Shown: positions 1-9,940 of the stretch, piece by piece
How positions within the stretch are numbered: the stretch's first letter is position 1
How the letters are laid out: each line of letters starts with the position of its first letter
From: Microbacterium sorbitolivorans
Lineage (GTDB): Bacteria > Actinomycetota > Actinomycetes > Actinomycetales > Microbacteriaceae
Assembly (NCBI RefSeq): GCF_003327285.1
Contig: NZ_KZ848475.1
Span: 62,001 to 126,000, forward strand
DNA length: 64,000 bases
Direction of reading: 5' to 3'
The notes under the pieces: model-generated
Databases searched by the model: none
What the model saw: the letters and a program-made list of their open reading frames with translations, nothing else
Told to the model about the DNA's origin: nothing
Translations under genes and position numbers: made by a program

Positions 1-2
1 AG

Positions 3-506
3 GTCATCGTGCGCGACAACATCTGGGCTCGCGGCCGCGAGGGACAGATCTCGATCACCCGCCCCGAGGATCACACCTCGTTCACCTTCCTGCGGAACAT
101 CGTCGTCGGTCACTCCTCCCCCGGCTTCGTCGGGACCCCGGGCGCGCGCGACGTGCGGAATTACCGCATCGACAGCGACCTGAACCTGTTCTGGGACGAC
201 GCGCCCGTCCCGGGCGCCATCCGCGCGGCGAACGCCGAGCGTCCCAAGGGCGCGGACGGATCCGTCGGATTCGACATCACCGAGACGCTCGACGACGAGT
301 GGGCGACGCTCGGCCACGACCTGCATTCGCTCGACGCGGATCCGCTACTCGCCGACGACTTTGCCGTCGCGGCCGGCTCCCCCGCGCGCGAGCTCGGCAT
401 CCGGATCCCCGATGTGTCGGGGGCGGGGCCACGACCGATCGCCGAGCGTCGCCACCCGCTGGTGCCGCCCACGCTCGCGGATCCGTTCCTCCCCACCCGG
501 GGCTAA
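3..506 (+). CDS. C-terminal part of a right-handed parallel beta-helix protein (5' end outside window)
   Basis: The frame is open from the window edge to the stop at 504-506, so only the last 167 or so residues are present. Short strands such as NIWARG, ISITRP and SFTFLRNIVVG, each ending in a small or Asn residue, are typical rungs of a parallel beta-helix as found in pectate-lyase-like and other carbohydrate-active proteins. The segment NLFWDD followed by DPLLADDFAVAAGSPA resembles the usual end of such helices (a 'DPLF...SPA' type closing motif). The substrate cannot be told from this fragment. It is convergent with miaA, with 10 nt between the stop codons. Confidence 0.6.
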   Translation, partial: VIVRDNIWARGREGQISITRPEDHTSFTFLRNIVVGHSSPGFVGTPGARDVRNYRIDSDLNLFWDDAPVPGAIRAANAERPKGADGSVGFDITETLDDEWATLGHDLHSLDADPLLADDFAVAAGSPARELGIRIPDVSGAGPRPIAERRHPLVPPTLADPFLPTRG

Positions 507-516
507 ACCAGCCCGC

Positions 517-1452
517 TCAGCGGTCGAGCCAGAGCGTGTTCTCGTAGCGCTTGAACCAGCTGACCTGGCGGCGGGCGTAGCGGCGCGTGAGCGCCTGGGT
601 CTCGGCGATCGCCTCGGCCTCGGTCTTCTCGCCCTTCAGTTGGGCAAGCGCCTGGGCGTAGCCGATCGCGCGGCTCGCGGTCTTGCCCTGCTCGAGGCCG
701 AGCGGGCGTAGCGCCTCGGTCTCGGCGAGCATGCCCTGCTCCCACATCAGGTCGACGCGGCGGTCGAGGCGCTCGACCAGCCGCTCGCGCTCCATGCGCA
801 GCCCGACGATCGTCGTGTCGCGCCAGGCGACCGGCTTCTCGGGCAGCGCCGCGCCGTGGCCGGCGTCGCCCTGCGCGAGCACCTCGAGCGCGCGCACGAC
901 GCGGCGCCCGTTGCGCGGATCCACGCGCTCCGCCGTCGCCGTGTCTCTCGCCCGAAGCTCGGCATAGAGCGCTCCGGCGCCCTCGGCCTCGAGGCGCGCC
1001 TCGAGCTCGGCCCGCAGCGCGTTATCGCGAGGCGGGAAGCGGAAGTCGTAGATGACGCTCGAGACGTAGAGCCCGGATCCACCGACGAGGATCGCGTGGC
1101 GACCGCGCGCGATGATGTCGTCGATCGCGGCGCGCGCCTGCTGCTGATACGCCGCGACCGCGGCCTCTTCGGTGACGTCGAGCACGTCGAAGAGGTGGTG
1201 CGGGATGCCACGGCGCTCGGACACGGGGAGCTTCGCCGTGCCGATGCCCATGCCGCGGTACAGCTGCATGGCGTCGGCGTTGACAACCTCGGCCCCGCCG
1301 AGGCGCTCGGCGAGGTCGAGCGAGAGGTCGCTCTTGCCCGTACCGGTCGCGCCGACGACCGCCCAGAGACGCGGCGCCGCGGCCTCGTCAGCCGCGCGCT
1401 CGATCTCGGCGAGCGACGACGAAGCCTCGCCCGGTGCGGGGCTCGTCGTCAC
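517..1452 (-). CDS. miaA: tRNA dimethylallyltransferase MiaA
   Basis: The 311-residue protein transfers a dimethylallyl group to N6 of A37 in tRNAs that read UNN codons. The P-loop GATGTGKS is at residues 34-41, followed by the family motifs [11 protein letters not shown] and [11 protein letters not shown]. The start is GTG at 1452 and overlaps the miaB stop as GTGA, so the two genes are translationally coupled. MiaA makes the i6A37 substrate that MiaB methylthiolates, so the pair forms a two-step pathway in order miaB-miaA. The length is normal for the family. Confidence 0.95.
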   Translation of the reverse strand: MTTSPAPGEASSSLAEIERAADEAAAPRLWAVVGATGTGKSDLSLDLAERLGGAEVVNADAMQLYRGMGIGTAKLPVSERRGIPHHLFDVLDVTEEAAVAAYQQQARAAIDDIIARGRHAILVGGSGLYVSSVIYDFRFPPRDNALRAELEARLEAEGAGALYAELRARDTATAERVDPRNGRRVVRALEVLAQGDAGHGAALPEKPVAWRDTTIVGLRMERERLVERLDRRVDLMWEQGMLAETEALRPLGLEQGKTASRAIGYAQALAQLKGEKTEAEAIAETQALTRRYARRQVSWFKRYENTLWLDR

Positions 1453-2993
1453 AGCCCGATGCGGAGCGTCGGGATGCCCAGGCCGACCTTGCCATCGCCC
1501 GTGCCCGGCGTAGACGGCACGGCGCAGCTGTCGACGAGCGAGCGGTCGTAGGCGTCGCCCGCGCGGGTGCGGCGGATCTTCAGCGGCGCACCGTCGGTGC
1601 TGTCGGCGAGGAGGTGCGAGGGCGCGGCGTGCGTGACCGTCACGGTAACGACGTCGCCCGGGCGCGGGGTCTCGGATCCCTCGGGCACCTCGAAGTGCAC
1701 GAGGCGGTTGTCTTCGGCGCGGCCCGTGAGGCGGTGCGTCGACGAGTCCTTCTTGCCCTCGCCCGTCGAGACGAGCACCTCGAGCGTGCGCCCGAGCTGC
1801 TTCTCGTTCTCTTCGAGCGTGATGCGCTGCTGCAGGGCCATCAGCCGCTCGTAGCGCTCCTGCACCACGGCCTTCGGCACCTGGTTCGGCATCGTCGCGG
1901 CGGGCGTGCCCTCGCGGATCGAGTACTGGAACGTGAACGCGCTCGAGAAGCGCGCGGCCTCGACGACGCGCATCGTGTCTTCGAAGTCTTCGTCGGTCTC
2001 GCCGGGGAAGCCGACGATGATGTCGGTCGTGATCGAGGCGTTCGGGATCTTCTCGCGGACGCGGTCGAGGATGCCGAGGAACTTCTTCGAGCGGTACGAC
2101 CGGCGCATGTCCTTCAGCACCTTGTCGCTACCCGACTGCAGCGGCATGTGCAGCTGCGGCATGACGTTGGGCGTCTCGGCCATCGCGTCGATGACATCGT
2201 CGGTGAAGGCGGCGGGGTGCGGGCTCGTGAAGCGCACGCGCTCGAGGCCCTCGATCTCGCCGCAGGCGCGCAGGAGCTTGCTGAACGCCTGGCGGTCGCC
2301 GAACTCGACGCCGTAGCTGTTCACGTTCTGGCCGAGCAGCGTGACCTCGATGGCGCCGTCGTCGACGAGAAGCTTGATCTCTTCGAGGATGTCGCCGGGT
2401 CGGCGGTCCTTTTCTTTACCGCGCAGGCTCGGCACGATGCAGAAGGTGCAGGTGTTGTTGCAGCCGACCGAGATCGAAACCCAGCCCGAGTAGTGCGAGT
2501 CGCGCTTCGTGGGCAGCGTCGACGGGAAGATCTCGAGCGACTCGAGGATCTCGAGAGAGGCCTCGCCGTTGTGGCGCGAGCGCTCGAGGAGCTGCGGCAG
2601 CGAACCCATGTTGTGGGTGCCGAACACGACGTCGACCCACGGGGCCTTCTGCGTGACGGTGTCTTTGTCCATCTGTGCGAGGCAACCGCCCACGGCGATC
2701 TGCATGCCGGCGTGCTTGTCTTTCACCGACTTCAGGTGGCCAAGCGTGCCGTAGAGCTTGCCGGCGGCGTTCTCGCGGACGGCGCAGGTGTTGATGATGA
2801 CCACGTCGGCTTCTTCGCCCGTGGCGGCGCGCACGTAGCCGGCGCTCTCGAGAGAGCCGGACATGCGCTCGGAGTCATGCACGTTCATCTGGCAGCCGAA
2901 GGTGCGCACCTCGTAGGTGCGGGCACGGCCGTCTTCGGTGAAGGCGGCGGGCGACGGGGCGATGAGCGTCGGGGCAGAAGATGGCATGGTCAT
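1449..2993 (-). CDS. miaB: tRNA-2-methylthio-N6-dimethylallyladenosine synthase MiaB
   Basis: This radical-SAM methylthiotransferase converts i6A37 to ms2i6A37 in tRNA. Counting from an upstream ATG at 3005, the three N-terminal cluster cysteines are C38, C74 and C108, and the radical-SAM CxxxCxxC motif is C182, C186, C189 within [11 protein letters not shown]-terminal TRAM-like region follows. The ATG at 3005 overlaps a good -10 hexamer (TAGAAT on the minus strand, 3004-3009). The ATG at 2993 is therefore the more likely start, four codons in, with an almost leaderless transcript. The gene ends in a GTGA overlap with miaA. Confidence 0.93.
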   Translation of the reverse strand: MTMPSSAPTLIAPSPAAFTEDGRARTYEVRTFGCQMNVHDSERMSGSLESAGYVRAATGEEADVVIINTCAVRENAAGKLYGTLGHLKSVKDKHAGMQIAVGGCLAQMDKDTVTQKAPWVDVVFGTHNMGSLPQLLERSRHNGEASLEILESLEIFPSTLPTKRDSHYSGWVSISVGCNNTCTFCIVPSLRGKEKDRRPGDILEEIKLLVDDGAIEVTLLGQNVNSYGVEFGDRQAFSKLLRACGEIEGLERVRFTSPHPAAFTDDVIDAMAETPNVMPQLHMPLQSGSDKVLKDMRRSYRSKKFLGILDRVREKIPNASITTDIIVGFPGETDEDFEDTMRVVEAARFSSAFTFQYSIREGTPAATMPNQVPKAVVQERYERLMALQQRITLEENEKQLGRTLEVLVSTGEGKKDSSTHRLTGRAEDNRLVHFEVPEGSETPRPGDVVTVTVTHAAPSHLLADSTDGAPLKIRRTRAGDAYDRSLVDSCAVPSTPGTGDGKVGLGIPTLRIGL

Positions 2994-3003
2994 AGCGAGA
3001 GCC

Positions 3004-3009
3004 ATTCTA
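3004..3009 (-). promoter_or_regulatory. candidate -10 of miaB
   Basis: The minus-strand hexamer reads TAGAAT and ends 10 nt before the ATG at 2993. No Shine-Dalgarno sequence precedes the gene. Confidence 0.4.
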
Positions 3010-3028
3010 CGGAGTGAAGCGTGTGAAC

Positions 3029-3065
3029 GGGCTACGCGAACGTTCGTCGAACGCCCGCGTAGCCC
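3029..3065 (-). terminator. hairpin terminator after recX
   Basis: Perfect 10-bp arms GGGCTACGCG and CGCGTAGCCC surround a 17-nt loop just past the recX stop. There is no clear T tract. Confidence 0.55.
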
Positions 3066-3073
3066 CGGTGTCG

Positions 3074-3850
3074 CTACTGGAAGCGCACGCGGCGGATACC
3101 GCCGCCTCGAGCCTCATCGAGCGCCTGATTCGCGACGCGCATGGCCATCGACCCACCGAAGCCGCGACGGGAGAGCTGGCCCACCAGCCGGCGGAGCGCG
3201 GTGTCGTGGTCGAGGCGCGACAGCGGCCCCGACTTCGAGCGCGCAAACTCGAGCGCGCGCTCTTCGTCGTCGTCGGGCAGCGACTCGATCGCGCGGTCGA
3301 TCGCATCGCGCGAGAGCCCCCTCTTCACGAGGGACTGCGCGACGGCCTTCCGGCCCTGGCCCTTGCGGTTCGTCGCCTGATAGACGAGCTGCTCCGCGAG
3401 GATGTCGTCGTCGATCGCACCGACCCGCAGGAGCCGGTCGATGATGTCTTCCGCGATCTCGGACTCGACGCCATCGCGGCGAAGGCGATCACGCGCCTCT
3501 CGCTCGGAGAGGCCCCGCGACCCGAGCGCGCGCACGAGGCGCTGCTCGGCGCGGCGGGCGATCTCGTCGGCCTCTGCGGCCGATTCGTCTGCCTCACTAT
3601 CGCCGGAAGCCGCGTCGCCGGGGAGGGTCTCGATGTCAGATTCCGCCTCGTCGCAACCGCCATCGCCCTCCCCCGCGACCGCAGCGGTCACGCGACGCGT
3701 GGGCGAACCCTGCCACGTCGTGTGCCACTCATCCGCGGCGGCATCGGGCTTGCTCTCTTCGGGCCGGGCCGGCGCGACCGGCGCCGGCCCACCGAAGAGG
3801 GGCACGACGGGGGCGAGACGTTCGCCCCCGTCACCGTGCGAGGTCGACAT
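3074..3850 (-). CDS. recX: regulatory protein RecX
   Basis: RecX binds RecA filaments and limits recombinase activity. The C-terminal 160 residues carry the helical repeats of the family, for example [23 protein letters not shown] and [24 protein letters not shown] segments. The N-terminal 95 or so residues are acidic, low-complexity and probably disordered, which makes this 258-residue protein longer than the minimal RecX. It lies 2 nt downstream of recA and is cotranscribed with it, the standard arrangement. Confidence 0.9.
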   Translation of the reverse strand: MSTSHGDGGERLAPVVPLFGGPAPVAPARPEESKPDAAADEWHTTWQGSPTRRVTAAVAGEGDGGCDEAESDIETLPGDAASGDSEADESAAEADEIARRAEQRLVRALGSRGLSEREARDRLRRDGVESEIAEDIIDRLLRVGAIDDDILAEQLVYQATNRKGQGRKAVAQSLVKRGLSRDAIDRAIESLPDDDEERALEFARSKSGPLSRLDHDTALRRLVGQLSRRGFGGSMAMRVANQALDEARGGGIRRVRFQ

Positions 3851-3852
3851 GA

Positions 3853-4902
3853 TCAGGCCGCGGCGCGGTCGTCGCCCTCGAGGGCCTCGGCCGGGGCCGC
3901 GTCGTCTTCGAGCAGACCGAGCTTGACCTTGATCTTGTTCTCGATCTCGAGCGCGACGTCGGCGTTCTCCTTGAGGAACCGGCGCGCGTTCTCCTTGCCC
4001 TGACCGAGCTGGTCACCGTCGTAGGTGTACCACGAGCCCGACTTCTTCACGATGTTGTGCTCGACACCGAAGTCGATCAGCGAGCCCTCGCGCGAGATGC
4101 CCGTGCCATACAGGATGTCGAACTCGGCCTGCTTGAAGGGCGGGGCCATCTTGTTCTTGACGACCTTGACGCGGGTGCGGTTACCGACGGCGTCGCCGCC
4201 GTCTTTCATCGTCTCGATGCGGCGGATGTCGAGGCGCACCGACGCGTAGAACTTCAGCGCCTTACCACCGGCGGTCGTCTCGGGCGAGCCGAAGAAGACG
4301 CCGACCTTCTCGCGGAGCTGGTTGATGAAGATCGCGGTGGTCTTCGTCTGGTTCAGGCCACCGGTGATCTTGCGCATCGCCTGCGACATGAGTCGCGCCT
4401 GCAGGCCGACGTGCGAGTCACCCATCTCGCCCTCGATCTCGGCGCGGGGCACGAGCGCCGCGACGGAGTCGATCACGATGAGGTCGATCGCGCCCGAGCG
4501 GATCAGCATGTCGGCGATCTCGAGCGCCTGCTCACCCGTGTCGGGCTGCGAGACGAGGAGAGCGTCGATGTCGACGCCCAGCTTGCTGGCGTACTCGGGG
4601 TCGAGCGCGTGCTCGGCGTCGATGAATGCCGCGATGCCGCCGGCCGCCTGGGCGTTGGCGATCGCGTGCAGCGTCAGCGTGGTCTTACCCGACGACTCCG
4701 GACCGTAGATCTCGACGACGCGGCCGCGGGGAAGGCCGCCAATGCCGAGGGCGACATCGAGCGCGATGGAGCCCGTGGGGATGACCTCGACAGGGGCGCG
4801 CTCTTCGCTGCCGAGTCGCATGATCGACCCCTTGCCGAACTGACGATCAATCTGCGCGAGTGCAGTCTCGAGAACCTTCTCGCGGTCTGTAGCTGTAGCC
4901 AT
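3853..4902 (-). CDS. recA: recombinase RecA
   Basis: RecA is the 349-residue ATP-dependent strand-exchange protein and the coprotease for LexA. The Walker A motif GPESSGKT is at residues 67-74, and the L1/L2 regions and the C-terminal acidic tail are present. The start at 4902 gives MATATDREK and has an AAGGAG ribosome-binding site 8 nt upstream. An in-frame codon further upstream at 4938 lacks these supports. The upstream region holds two imperfect LexA boxes and a DnaA-box-like site. The gene contains no GGATCC although the hexamer is common elsewhere in the window. Confidence 0.98.
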   Translation of the reverse strand: MATATDREKVLETALAQIDRQFGKGSIMRLGSEERAPVEVIPTGSIALDVALGIGGLPRGRVVEIYGPESSGKTTLTLHAIANAQAAGGIAAFIDAEHALDPEYASKLGVDIDALLVSQPDTGEQALEIADMLIRSGAIDLIVIDSVAALVPRAEIEGEMGDSHVGLQARLMSQAMRKITGGLNQTKTTAIFINQLREKVGVFFGSPETTAGGKALKFYASVRLDIRRIETMKDGGDAVGNRTRVKVVKNKMAPPFKQAEFDILYGTGISREGSLIDFGVEHNIVKKSGSWYTYDGDQLGQGKENARRFLKENADVALEIENKIKVKLGLLEDDAAPAEALEGDDRAAA

Positions 4903-5077
4903 GATGGACTCCTTCTTCGTTCGTGTACCGCCGCCCATAGGCTGTCGCGACCCGCCTCAAGGGGACGGATTCTTCGACAGGGCGCGTGGCCTGTTGCCTG
5001 TTTCTCACGCTACGGAGAACCACTGACAATCGAAGCGGGTCATCCGAATCTGTGGAGAAAAAGCACCAGATCCACGT

Positions 5078-5086
5078 TGTGGACAA
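5078..5086 (-). promoter_or_regulatory. DnaA-box-like site upstream of recA
   Basis: The minus strand reads TTGTCCACA, the form of DnaA box common in actinobacteria. A weaker relative (TTCTCCACA) lies at 5051-5059. Confidence 0.35.
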
Positions 5087-5100
5087 CATTACGTCGCCTA

Positions 5101-5112
5101 GAACGAATATTC
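5101..5112. promoter_or_regulatory. candidate LexA (SOS) box 1 upstream of recA
   Basis: The plus strand reads GAACGAATATTC, one mismatch from the Gram-positive SOS box GAACNNNNGTTC. It is about 200 bp upstream of the recA start. Confidence 0.4.
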
Positions 5113-5129
5113 GAGACCGCGTCGGCGTG

Positions 5130-5145
5130 TCGAAAAGAAGTTCGA
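5130..5145. promoter_or_regulatory. candidate LexA (SOS) box 2 upstream of recA
   Basis: The sequence TCGAAAAGAAGTTCGA is a 16-bp near-palindrome with one mismatch to TCGAACNNNNGTTCGA. Two such sites 17 bp apart make LexA control of recA-recX likely. Confidence 0.5.
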
Positions 5146-5166
5146 AACAGATCGCCGGGTCGGCGA

Positions 5167-5385
5167 TCAGCGCGGCGGGGCCTGCAGCCCCTGGCCGTAG
5201 CGGGCAGACTCGGGAAGGTCGGTCTCAACGCACAGCGCCTCCCAGATGGCGCGCACGGGAACGCCATCGGCCAGAGCGTCGTTGGCGCTCTGGCCGATGG
5301 TCGGAAGGATCAGGTCCGCGAGGATCCAGCTGGAGCGCGCGCCGAAGTGCTCCTCGGCGGCGCGCAGAAACTCGCTGCGCTTCAC
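5167..5385 (-). CDS. DUF3046 family protein
   Basis: This 72-residue protein matches the small DUF3046 family, which is commonly found beside recA in actinobacteria. The recognisable parts are the N-terminal SEFLRAAEEHFG and the GVPVRAIWEALC segment. The function is not known. The GTG start at 5385 overlaps the clgR stop as GTGA, so translation is coupled to clgR. The position between clgR and recA fits conserved synteny. Confidence 0.8.
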   Translation of the reverse strand: MKRSEFLRAAEEHFGARSSWILADLILPTIGQSANDALADGVPVRAIWEALCVETDLPESARYGQGLQAPPR

Positions 5386-5693
5386 CGCAGCGACAGCTCG
5401 GGCTCGACCTCGGCGACCAGCTCGTCGGGAACCACGTCGGGGAACGGGCTCTCGAGGCCCTCAAGCACCGCGAGGCGATCGCCCACGCGGCGCATCACGG
5501 CCGACATCGGAACGCCGAGCGCGTCGGTCACCGATGCCAGGATCTCGCTCGAGACCTCTTTCTGCCCGCGCTCGACCTCGCTGAGGTACCCGAGCGCGAC
5601 GCTCGCCTTACTCGCAACCTGACGCAGCGTCTGCCCCTGCTGCTGGCGGAAGTCGCGAAGCACGTCGCCGATCTCTTGACGTAACAGGAACAT
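5382..5693 (-). CDS. clgR: ClgR-like XRE-family transcriptional regulator
   Basis: The 103-residue protein has an N-terminal helix-turn-helix of the XRE type (LRQVASKASVALGYLSEVER, residues about 23-42). Small size, sequence and position next to cinA and pgsA match ClgR, the actinobacterial activator of clp protease and related stress genes. The start at 5693 has a GGGAGGG ribosome-binding site. The C-terminal 35 residues are acidic. Direct targets cannot be shown from this window; a weak resemblance to the ClgR operator upstream is listed under rejected items. Confidence 0.8.
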   Translation of the reverse strand: MFLLRQEIGDVLRDFRQQQGQTLRQVASKASVALGYLSEVERGQKEVSSEILASVTDALGVPMSAVMRRVGDRLAVLEGLESPFPDVVPDELVAEVEPELSLR

Positions 5694-5841
5694 GGCGCCC
5701 TCCCTCGTTGTTCGCGTCTTTTCGATCTCGTACCGGTGATCGCGGCACAGGCCGGACCACTCGTCTGACATACCAGAGTAATCGAGATTCGGCCGCGAGC
5801 AGTCGCTCACGGCAAATGGATATGTAGGTGGAACGCTTCTT

Positions 5842-6333
5842 TCAGCGCGAATTATTCCCGAGCTCGCGAAGAGCCAGCCCGAGCACGGCATCGACCGCCG
5901 CCGCACGGATCGACGCCCTGTCTCCCTCGAACGCGCAGCGCTCGACCGCGACGTCGTCGCCGACCGCGACGGCGACGTAGACGGTGCCGACCGGCTGACC
6001 GTCCTGCGGATCCGGGCCCGCGACGCCCGTCGTCGCGAGGCCGACGTCGGTAACGGATCCGTCGAGGATGAAGGCGCGCCGCACGCCGCGCGCCATCTGC
6101 TCCGCGACGAGCGGATCCACCGCGCCCCGGGCGGCGAGCAACTCGCCGTCGACGCCGAGCAGCTCGCGCTTGGCGCGGGTGTCGTACGCGACGATACCGC
6201 CGCGCATGGCGCGCGAGGCACCCGGCACGTCGACGATCGCCGCGGAGACGAGGCCGCCCGTCAGCGACTCGGCGGCCGCGATCGTGAGGCCCCGCGACGC
6301 GAGGGCCTCGACGAGCTCGGCCTGGCGGCTCAT
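5842..6333 (-). CDS. CinA C-terminal domain protein, nicotinamide-nucleotide amidohydrolase type
   Basis: The 163-residue protein covers only the C-terminal domain of CinA (PncC), which deamidates nicotinamide mononucleotide to nicotinate mononucleotide in NAD salvage. The motifs AAESLTGGLVSAAIVDVPGAS and TTGVAGPDPQDGQPVGTVY are typical. The N-terminal molybdopterin-binding-like domain of full CinA is absent, as in many actinobacteria. The start ATG overlaps the pgsA stop as ATGA, so it is coupled to pgsA. Confidence 0.9.
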   Translation of the reverse strand: MSRQAELVEALASRGLTIAAAESLTGGLVSAAIVDVPGASRAMRGGIVAYDTRAKRELLGVDGELLAARGAVDPLVAEQMARGVRRAFILDGSVTDVGLATTGVAGPDPQDGQPVGTVYVAVAVGDDVAVERCAFEGDRASIRAAAVDAVLGLALRELGNNSR

Positions 6334-6905
6334 GCGCTCGTGCGGGATCCGCGCACCTGCGCGAGGACGTAGTCGATGCCGCTCACGACCGTCAGTACGA
6401 CGACGGCCCACATACCGATGAGGGTCACGATCGTCCAGGCGTCGCGGCCGATGAGCACGTCGAGCGGGAGGAGCGCCCACGAGAGCACGACGCCCTGCAC
6501 GGCCGTCTTGATCTTGCCGAGCCAGGCGGCCGCGACGACGTGCGTACGGCGGACCATGAGGCGGTGCACCGTGACGCCCCACTCGCGGATGAGGATGACG
6601 ATCACCATCCACCACGCCATCTCGCCGAGGCAGGCGAGCCCCACGAACGCGAGGCCCGTGAGCAGCTTGTCGGCGATCGGGTCCCACAGCTTGCCGAAGT
6701 CGCTGACGATCTCGTACTTGCGCGCGAGGTAACCGTCGACCCAGTCGGTCGAGATCGCGACGATGAACAGGATCGCCGCGGTCCAGCGGAGGCCCGTATG
6801 GGCGTCGCCGAACGCGCCGCCGATGAGGAGCAAGACGAAGAAGACGATCGCGAGCGGGATGCGCGCGAGCGTGATCGCGTTGGGGAGCTGGGGGTGGATG
6901 GCCAT
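6330..6905 (-). CDS. pgsA: CDP-diacylglycerol-glycerol-3-phosphate 3-phosphatidyltransferase-like enzyme
   Basis: This 191-residue integral membrane enzyme carries the CDP-alcohol phosphotransferase signature DGx2ARx8Gx3Dx3D, read here from DWVDGYLARKYE to DPIADK (residues about 54-80). It also has about five hydrophobic segments. Family and position downstream of ftsK suggest the phosphatidylglycerophosphate synthase step, although CDP-alcohol substrates vary within the family. It begins 1 nt after the ftsK stop and ends in an ATGA overlap with the cinA-domain gene. Confidence 0.88.
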   Translation of the reverse strand: MAIHPQLPNAITLARIPLAIVFFVLLLIGGAFGDAHTGLRWTAAILFIVAISTDWVDGYLARKYEIVSDFGKLWDPIADKLLTGLAFVGLACLGEMAWWMVIVILIREWGVTVHRLMVRRTHVVAAAWLGKIKTAVQGVVLSWALLPLDVLIGRDAWTIVTLIGMWAVVVLTVVSGIDYVLAQVRGSRTSA

Positions 6906-6906
6906 C

Positions 6907-9837
6907 TCAGTCGCGTCCCGTCAGCTGCCAGGCGTCTTCGCCGTCTTCGTCGTCTGCGTTCACCGTCGGGAGCCCCTCGAACTGGGTCTCGATCGGGTCT
7001 GTGCCGTAGCGGTCGTCGTACGCCGGCTCCGGCGCCGCGGCGGGCGCCTCGGCGACGGCCGGGGCGGCGGGCTGTGCCGGTGCCGCGGCGGGAGCCGGCG
7101 GCTCCTCGCCGCGTAGCTTCGCGAGGACCGCGGGGAGCTGGTCGGGCGCGACGAGCACGTCGCGCGCCTTGGATCCCTCGGACGGGCCGACGATCTCGCG
7201 CGACTCGAGCAGGTCCATGAGGCGGCCCGCCTTCGCGAAGCCCACGCGCAGCTTGCGCTGCAGCATCGACGTCGAACCGAACTGGCTCGAGACGATCAGC
7301 TCGGTCGCCGCGAGCAGCACCTCGAGGTCGTCTCCGATGTCTTCGTCGATTTCCTTCTTCGGTGCCTCCATCGCGTCGGCGACGTCGGCACGGTACTCCG
7401 GGCGGGCCTGGCCCGTCACGTGCTTCACGACCGCGTCGATCTCGGCCTCGGTCACCCACGCGCCCTGCAGGCGGAACGGCTTCGACGAACCCATCGGCGA
7501 GAACAGGGCGTCGCCCTGGCCGATGAGCTTGTCGGCGCCGGGACCGTCGAGGATGACTCGCGAGTCGGTGACGCTCGTGACGGCGAACGCCATGCGCGAC
7601 GGAACGTTGGCCTTGATGAGGCCCGTGACGACGTCGACCGAGGGGCGCTGCGTCGCGAGCACCAGGTGGATGCCCGAGGCGCGCGCGAGCTGGGTGATGC
7701 GCACGATCGAGTCTTCGACGTCGCGCGGCGCGACCATCATGAGGTCGGCGAGCTCGTCGACCACCACGAGCAGGTACGGGTAGGGCTTGAGCACGCGCTC
7801 GGATCCGGCGGGCAGCTGCAGCTCTCCGCCGACGACGGCCTTGTTGAAGTCGTCGATGTGACGGAAGCCGAACGACGCGAGGTCGTCGTAGCGCATGTCC
7901 ATTTCCTTCACGACCCACTGCAAGGCCTCCGCGGCCTTCTTCGGGTTCGTGATGATGGGCGTGATGAGGTGCGGCACGCCCGCGTAGGCGGTGAGCTCGA
8001 CGCGCTTCGGGTCGACGAGCACCATGCGGACCTCGCTTGGCTTGGCGCGCATGAGCAGGCTCGTGATCATCGAGTTCACGAAGCTCGACTTACCGGATCC
8101 GGTCGAACCGGCCACCAGCAGGTGCGGCATCTTCGCGAGGTTCGCGACGACGAACCCGCCCGAGACGTCCTTGCCGACGCCGATCGTGAGCGGGTGCGTC
8201 GACTTCTGAGCCGCGGCGGAACGCAGGACGTCGCCGAGGGCGACCGTCTCGCGGTCGACGTTCGGAATCTCGATACCGATGGCGCTCTTGCCCGGGATCG
8301 GCGCGAGGATGCGCACGTCGTTCGACGCGACGGCGTACGAGATGTTGTTCGACAGCTGCGTGATCTTCTCGACCTTGACGCCGGGGCCGAGCTCGACCTC
8401 GTACTGCGTCACGGTCGGGCCGCGCGAGAAGCCGGTGACCTTCGCGTTGACCTTGAACTCGACGAAGACCTGCTCGATCTGCGCGACCATGCGGTCGTTC
8501 GCCTCGGAACTCACGACGGCGGGCGGGCCCGCGGCGAGCTGCGCGGGCGAGGGCAGGATGTACGGCGCCTCAGGCGGCTGGGGGCCGCGCGCGCCCGGGC
8601 CGTCGGTTCCGAAGCCCGAGATCTCACCGAACTCGTCGTCGGGGCCGAGCTCGTCGTCGCCCAGCAGGTCGATGCCGAAGTTGCCGGCCGCGGCCTCCTC
8701 GCGGATCCGCGACATCGCCGGGTCGTCGAGAACCTGCGTCGCCTGCTCGGCCGGCGTGTACGTCGGCTCGGGCTCGCGGCGCGGCGCGGGGTCGGCGAAC
8801 TGCACCGGCTGCGTCGCCGGGTCGACCGCGGGCTCCTCGTCGGCGATAACGGCCTGGTCGTAGCCCGGGTCGTCCTGCAGGCCCAGGAGCTGCCCGAGGT
8901 GCGCCGTGTCGGTCGGCACCTCGACGTCTTCCTCTCGGCCCGTCGAGTTGCGACGCCACCACGGCAGCTCGTCGGCGCCGTCGAACAGGGTCTCGTCGTC
9001 GGTCTTCTTCTTGCGCGAGCGCTTGGCGCGCGCGGGCTTCTCGTCGAGAACCTTCGTCTCGGCGAGGTCGGCCTCAGCGTTGCCGGCCGCGACGGCGGGC
9101 TCGCGGGGCTCGGCGTCGAACATCCAGCGATAGAGGTCGCCGAGGCGCTGACCGATGCGGTTCGGCGGGGTCTTCGTGATGATCAGCAGGCTCAGCCCGA
9201 TGAGCACGGCGAGCACGACGTAGGCGCCGATCGGCGAGAGCAGCCGCGCGAGCGGCTCGCCGATCATCCAGCCGAACACGCCACCGGATCCGCTAAGCGC
9301 GGGCATGCCCTCGGCGGGCGTCGGGCGCCCGTCGATCGGCTCGGGCTGCACGATCGCGATGTGGCAGATCGCGGCGACCGACAGCGTCAGCAGGGCGACG
9401 CCGATGCCGACGCGGCCGTTGTTGTACACCGAGGACGGGTGGCGGAAGAGCCAGCCCGCGAGGAGCACGAGCGCGACGGGGAAGACGAGCGCGGTTCGGC
9501 CGATGAGGCCGCCAAACGTGAAGGCGCTGATGTTCTCGGCGACGGCGTTATTGATGAAGAACCACTCGACAACGGCGCCCGAGATCGCGAGCAACACGAG
9601 GAAGAACGGGAAACCATCGCGGCGGTCGGCCTTGTCGAGGTTCTCCTGGCCGAAGGCGCGGAAGAGGCCGCCGGTCGCGCGCGCGAGGCCGTGCCACATG
9701 CGAACGGGCGCCGAGGGTCGGTCGGGCTCGCCGATGTGCTTTTTGGGCGCAGGGGCGGACTTCGCGGCGCTCCCCTTCGAGGAGCCGCCGCGACTGGATC
9801 CCGAGGAGTTCTTGGGCGCGGTGGACGATCGTGCCAT
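6907..9837 (-). CDS. ftsK: DNA translocase FtsK
   Basis: FtsK pumps chromosomal DNA across the closing septum. The 976-residue protein begins with a Ser/Lys/Ala-rich stretch, then four or five membrane segments (about residues 75-220). An acidic/proline-rich linker leads to the motor, with Walker A GSTGSGKS at about 578-585 and a C-terminal winged-helix gamma domain ([20 protein letters not shown]). A Pro/Ala-rich and acidic tail of about 70 residues follows the gamma domain. The start MARSSTAPK at 9837 is preferred over a codon at 9867. The linker is short compared with E. coli FtsK, as usual in actinobacteria. Confidence 0.96.
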   Translation of the reverse strand: MARSSTAPKNSSGSSRGGSSKGSAAKSAPAPKKHIGEPDRPSAPVRMWHGLARATGGLFRAFGQENLDKADRRDGFPFFLVLLAISGAVVEWFFINNAVAENISAFTFGGLIGRTALVFPVALVLLAGWLFRHPSSVYNNGRVGIGVALLTLSVAAICHIAIVQPEPIDGRPTPAEGMPALSGSGGVFGWMIGEPLARLLSPIGAYVVLAVLIGLSLLIITKTPPNRIGQRLGDLYRWMFDAEPREPAVAAGNAEADLAETKVLDEKPARAKRSRKKKTDDETLFDGADELPWWRRNSTGREEDVEVPTDTAHLGQLLGLQDDPGYDQAVIADEEPAVDPATQPVQFADPAPRREPEPTYTPAEQATQVLDDPAMSRIREEAAAGNFGIDLLGDDELGPDDEFGEISGFGTDGPGARGPQPPEAPYILPSPAQLAAGPPAVVSSEANDRMVAQIEQVFVEFKVNAKVTGFSRGPTVTQYEVELGPGVKVEKITQLSNNISYAVASNDVRILAPIPGKSAIGIEIPNVDRETVALGDVLRSAAAQKSTHPLTIGVGKDVSGGFVVANLAKMPHLLVAGSTGSGKSSFVNSMITSLLMRAKPSEVRMVLVDPKRVELTAYAGVPHLITPIITNPKKAAEALQWVVKEMDMRYDDLASFGFRHIDDFNKAVVGGELQLPAGSERVLKPYPYLLVVVDELADLMMVAPRDVEDSIVRITQLARASGIHLVLATQRPSVDVVTGLIKANVPSRMAFAVTSVTDSRVILDGPGADKLIGQGDALFSPMGSSKPFRLQGAWVTEAEIDAVVKHVTGQARPEYRADVADAMEAPKKEIDEDIGDDLEVLLAATELIVSSQFGSTSMLQRKLRVGFAKAGRLMDLLESREIVGPSEGSKARDVLVAPDQLPAVLAKLRGEEPPAPAAAPAQPAAPAVAEAPAAAPEPAYDDRYGTDPIETQFEGLPTVNADDEDGEDAWQLTGRD

Positions 9838-9884
9838 GCCTTCAAAGGTACGCGTGACCCCTGACAAACGAAGGCAGGACGCGC

Positions 9885-9922
9885 AAAAACCCGGGTGATC
9901 CCCTACGAAATCACCCGGGTTT
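9885..9922 (-). terminator. intrinsic terminator of rnj
   Basis: Perfect 13-bp arms (9887-9899 and 9910-9922, AAACCCGGGTGAT type) are followed on the minus strand by a T5 run. It separates rnj from ftsK. Confidence 0.85.
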
Positions 9923-9940
9923 GCGGCTCAGCGGGGCGGT

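Noticed and set aside
5804..5814. ClgR operator-like CGCTCACGGCA upstream of clgR
   Set aside because: It has one or more mismatches to the recalled consensus and weak flanks; with this GC content a chance match is likely.
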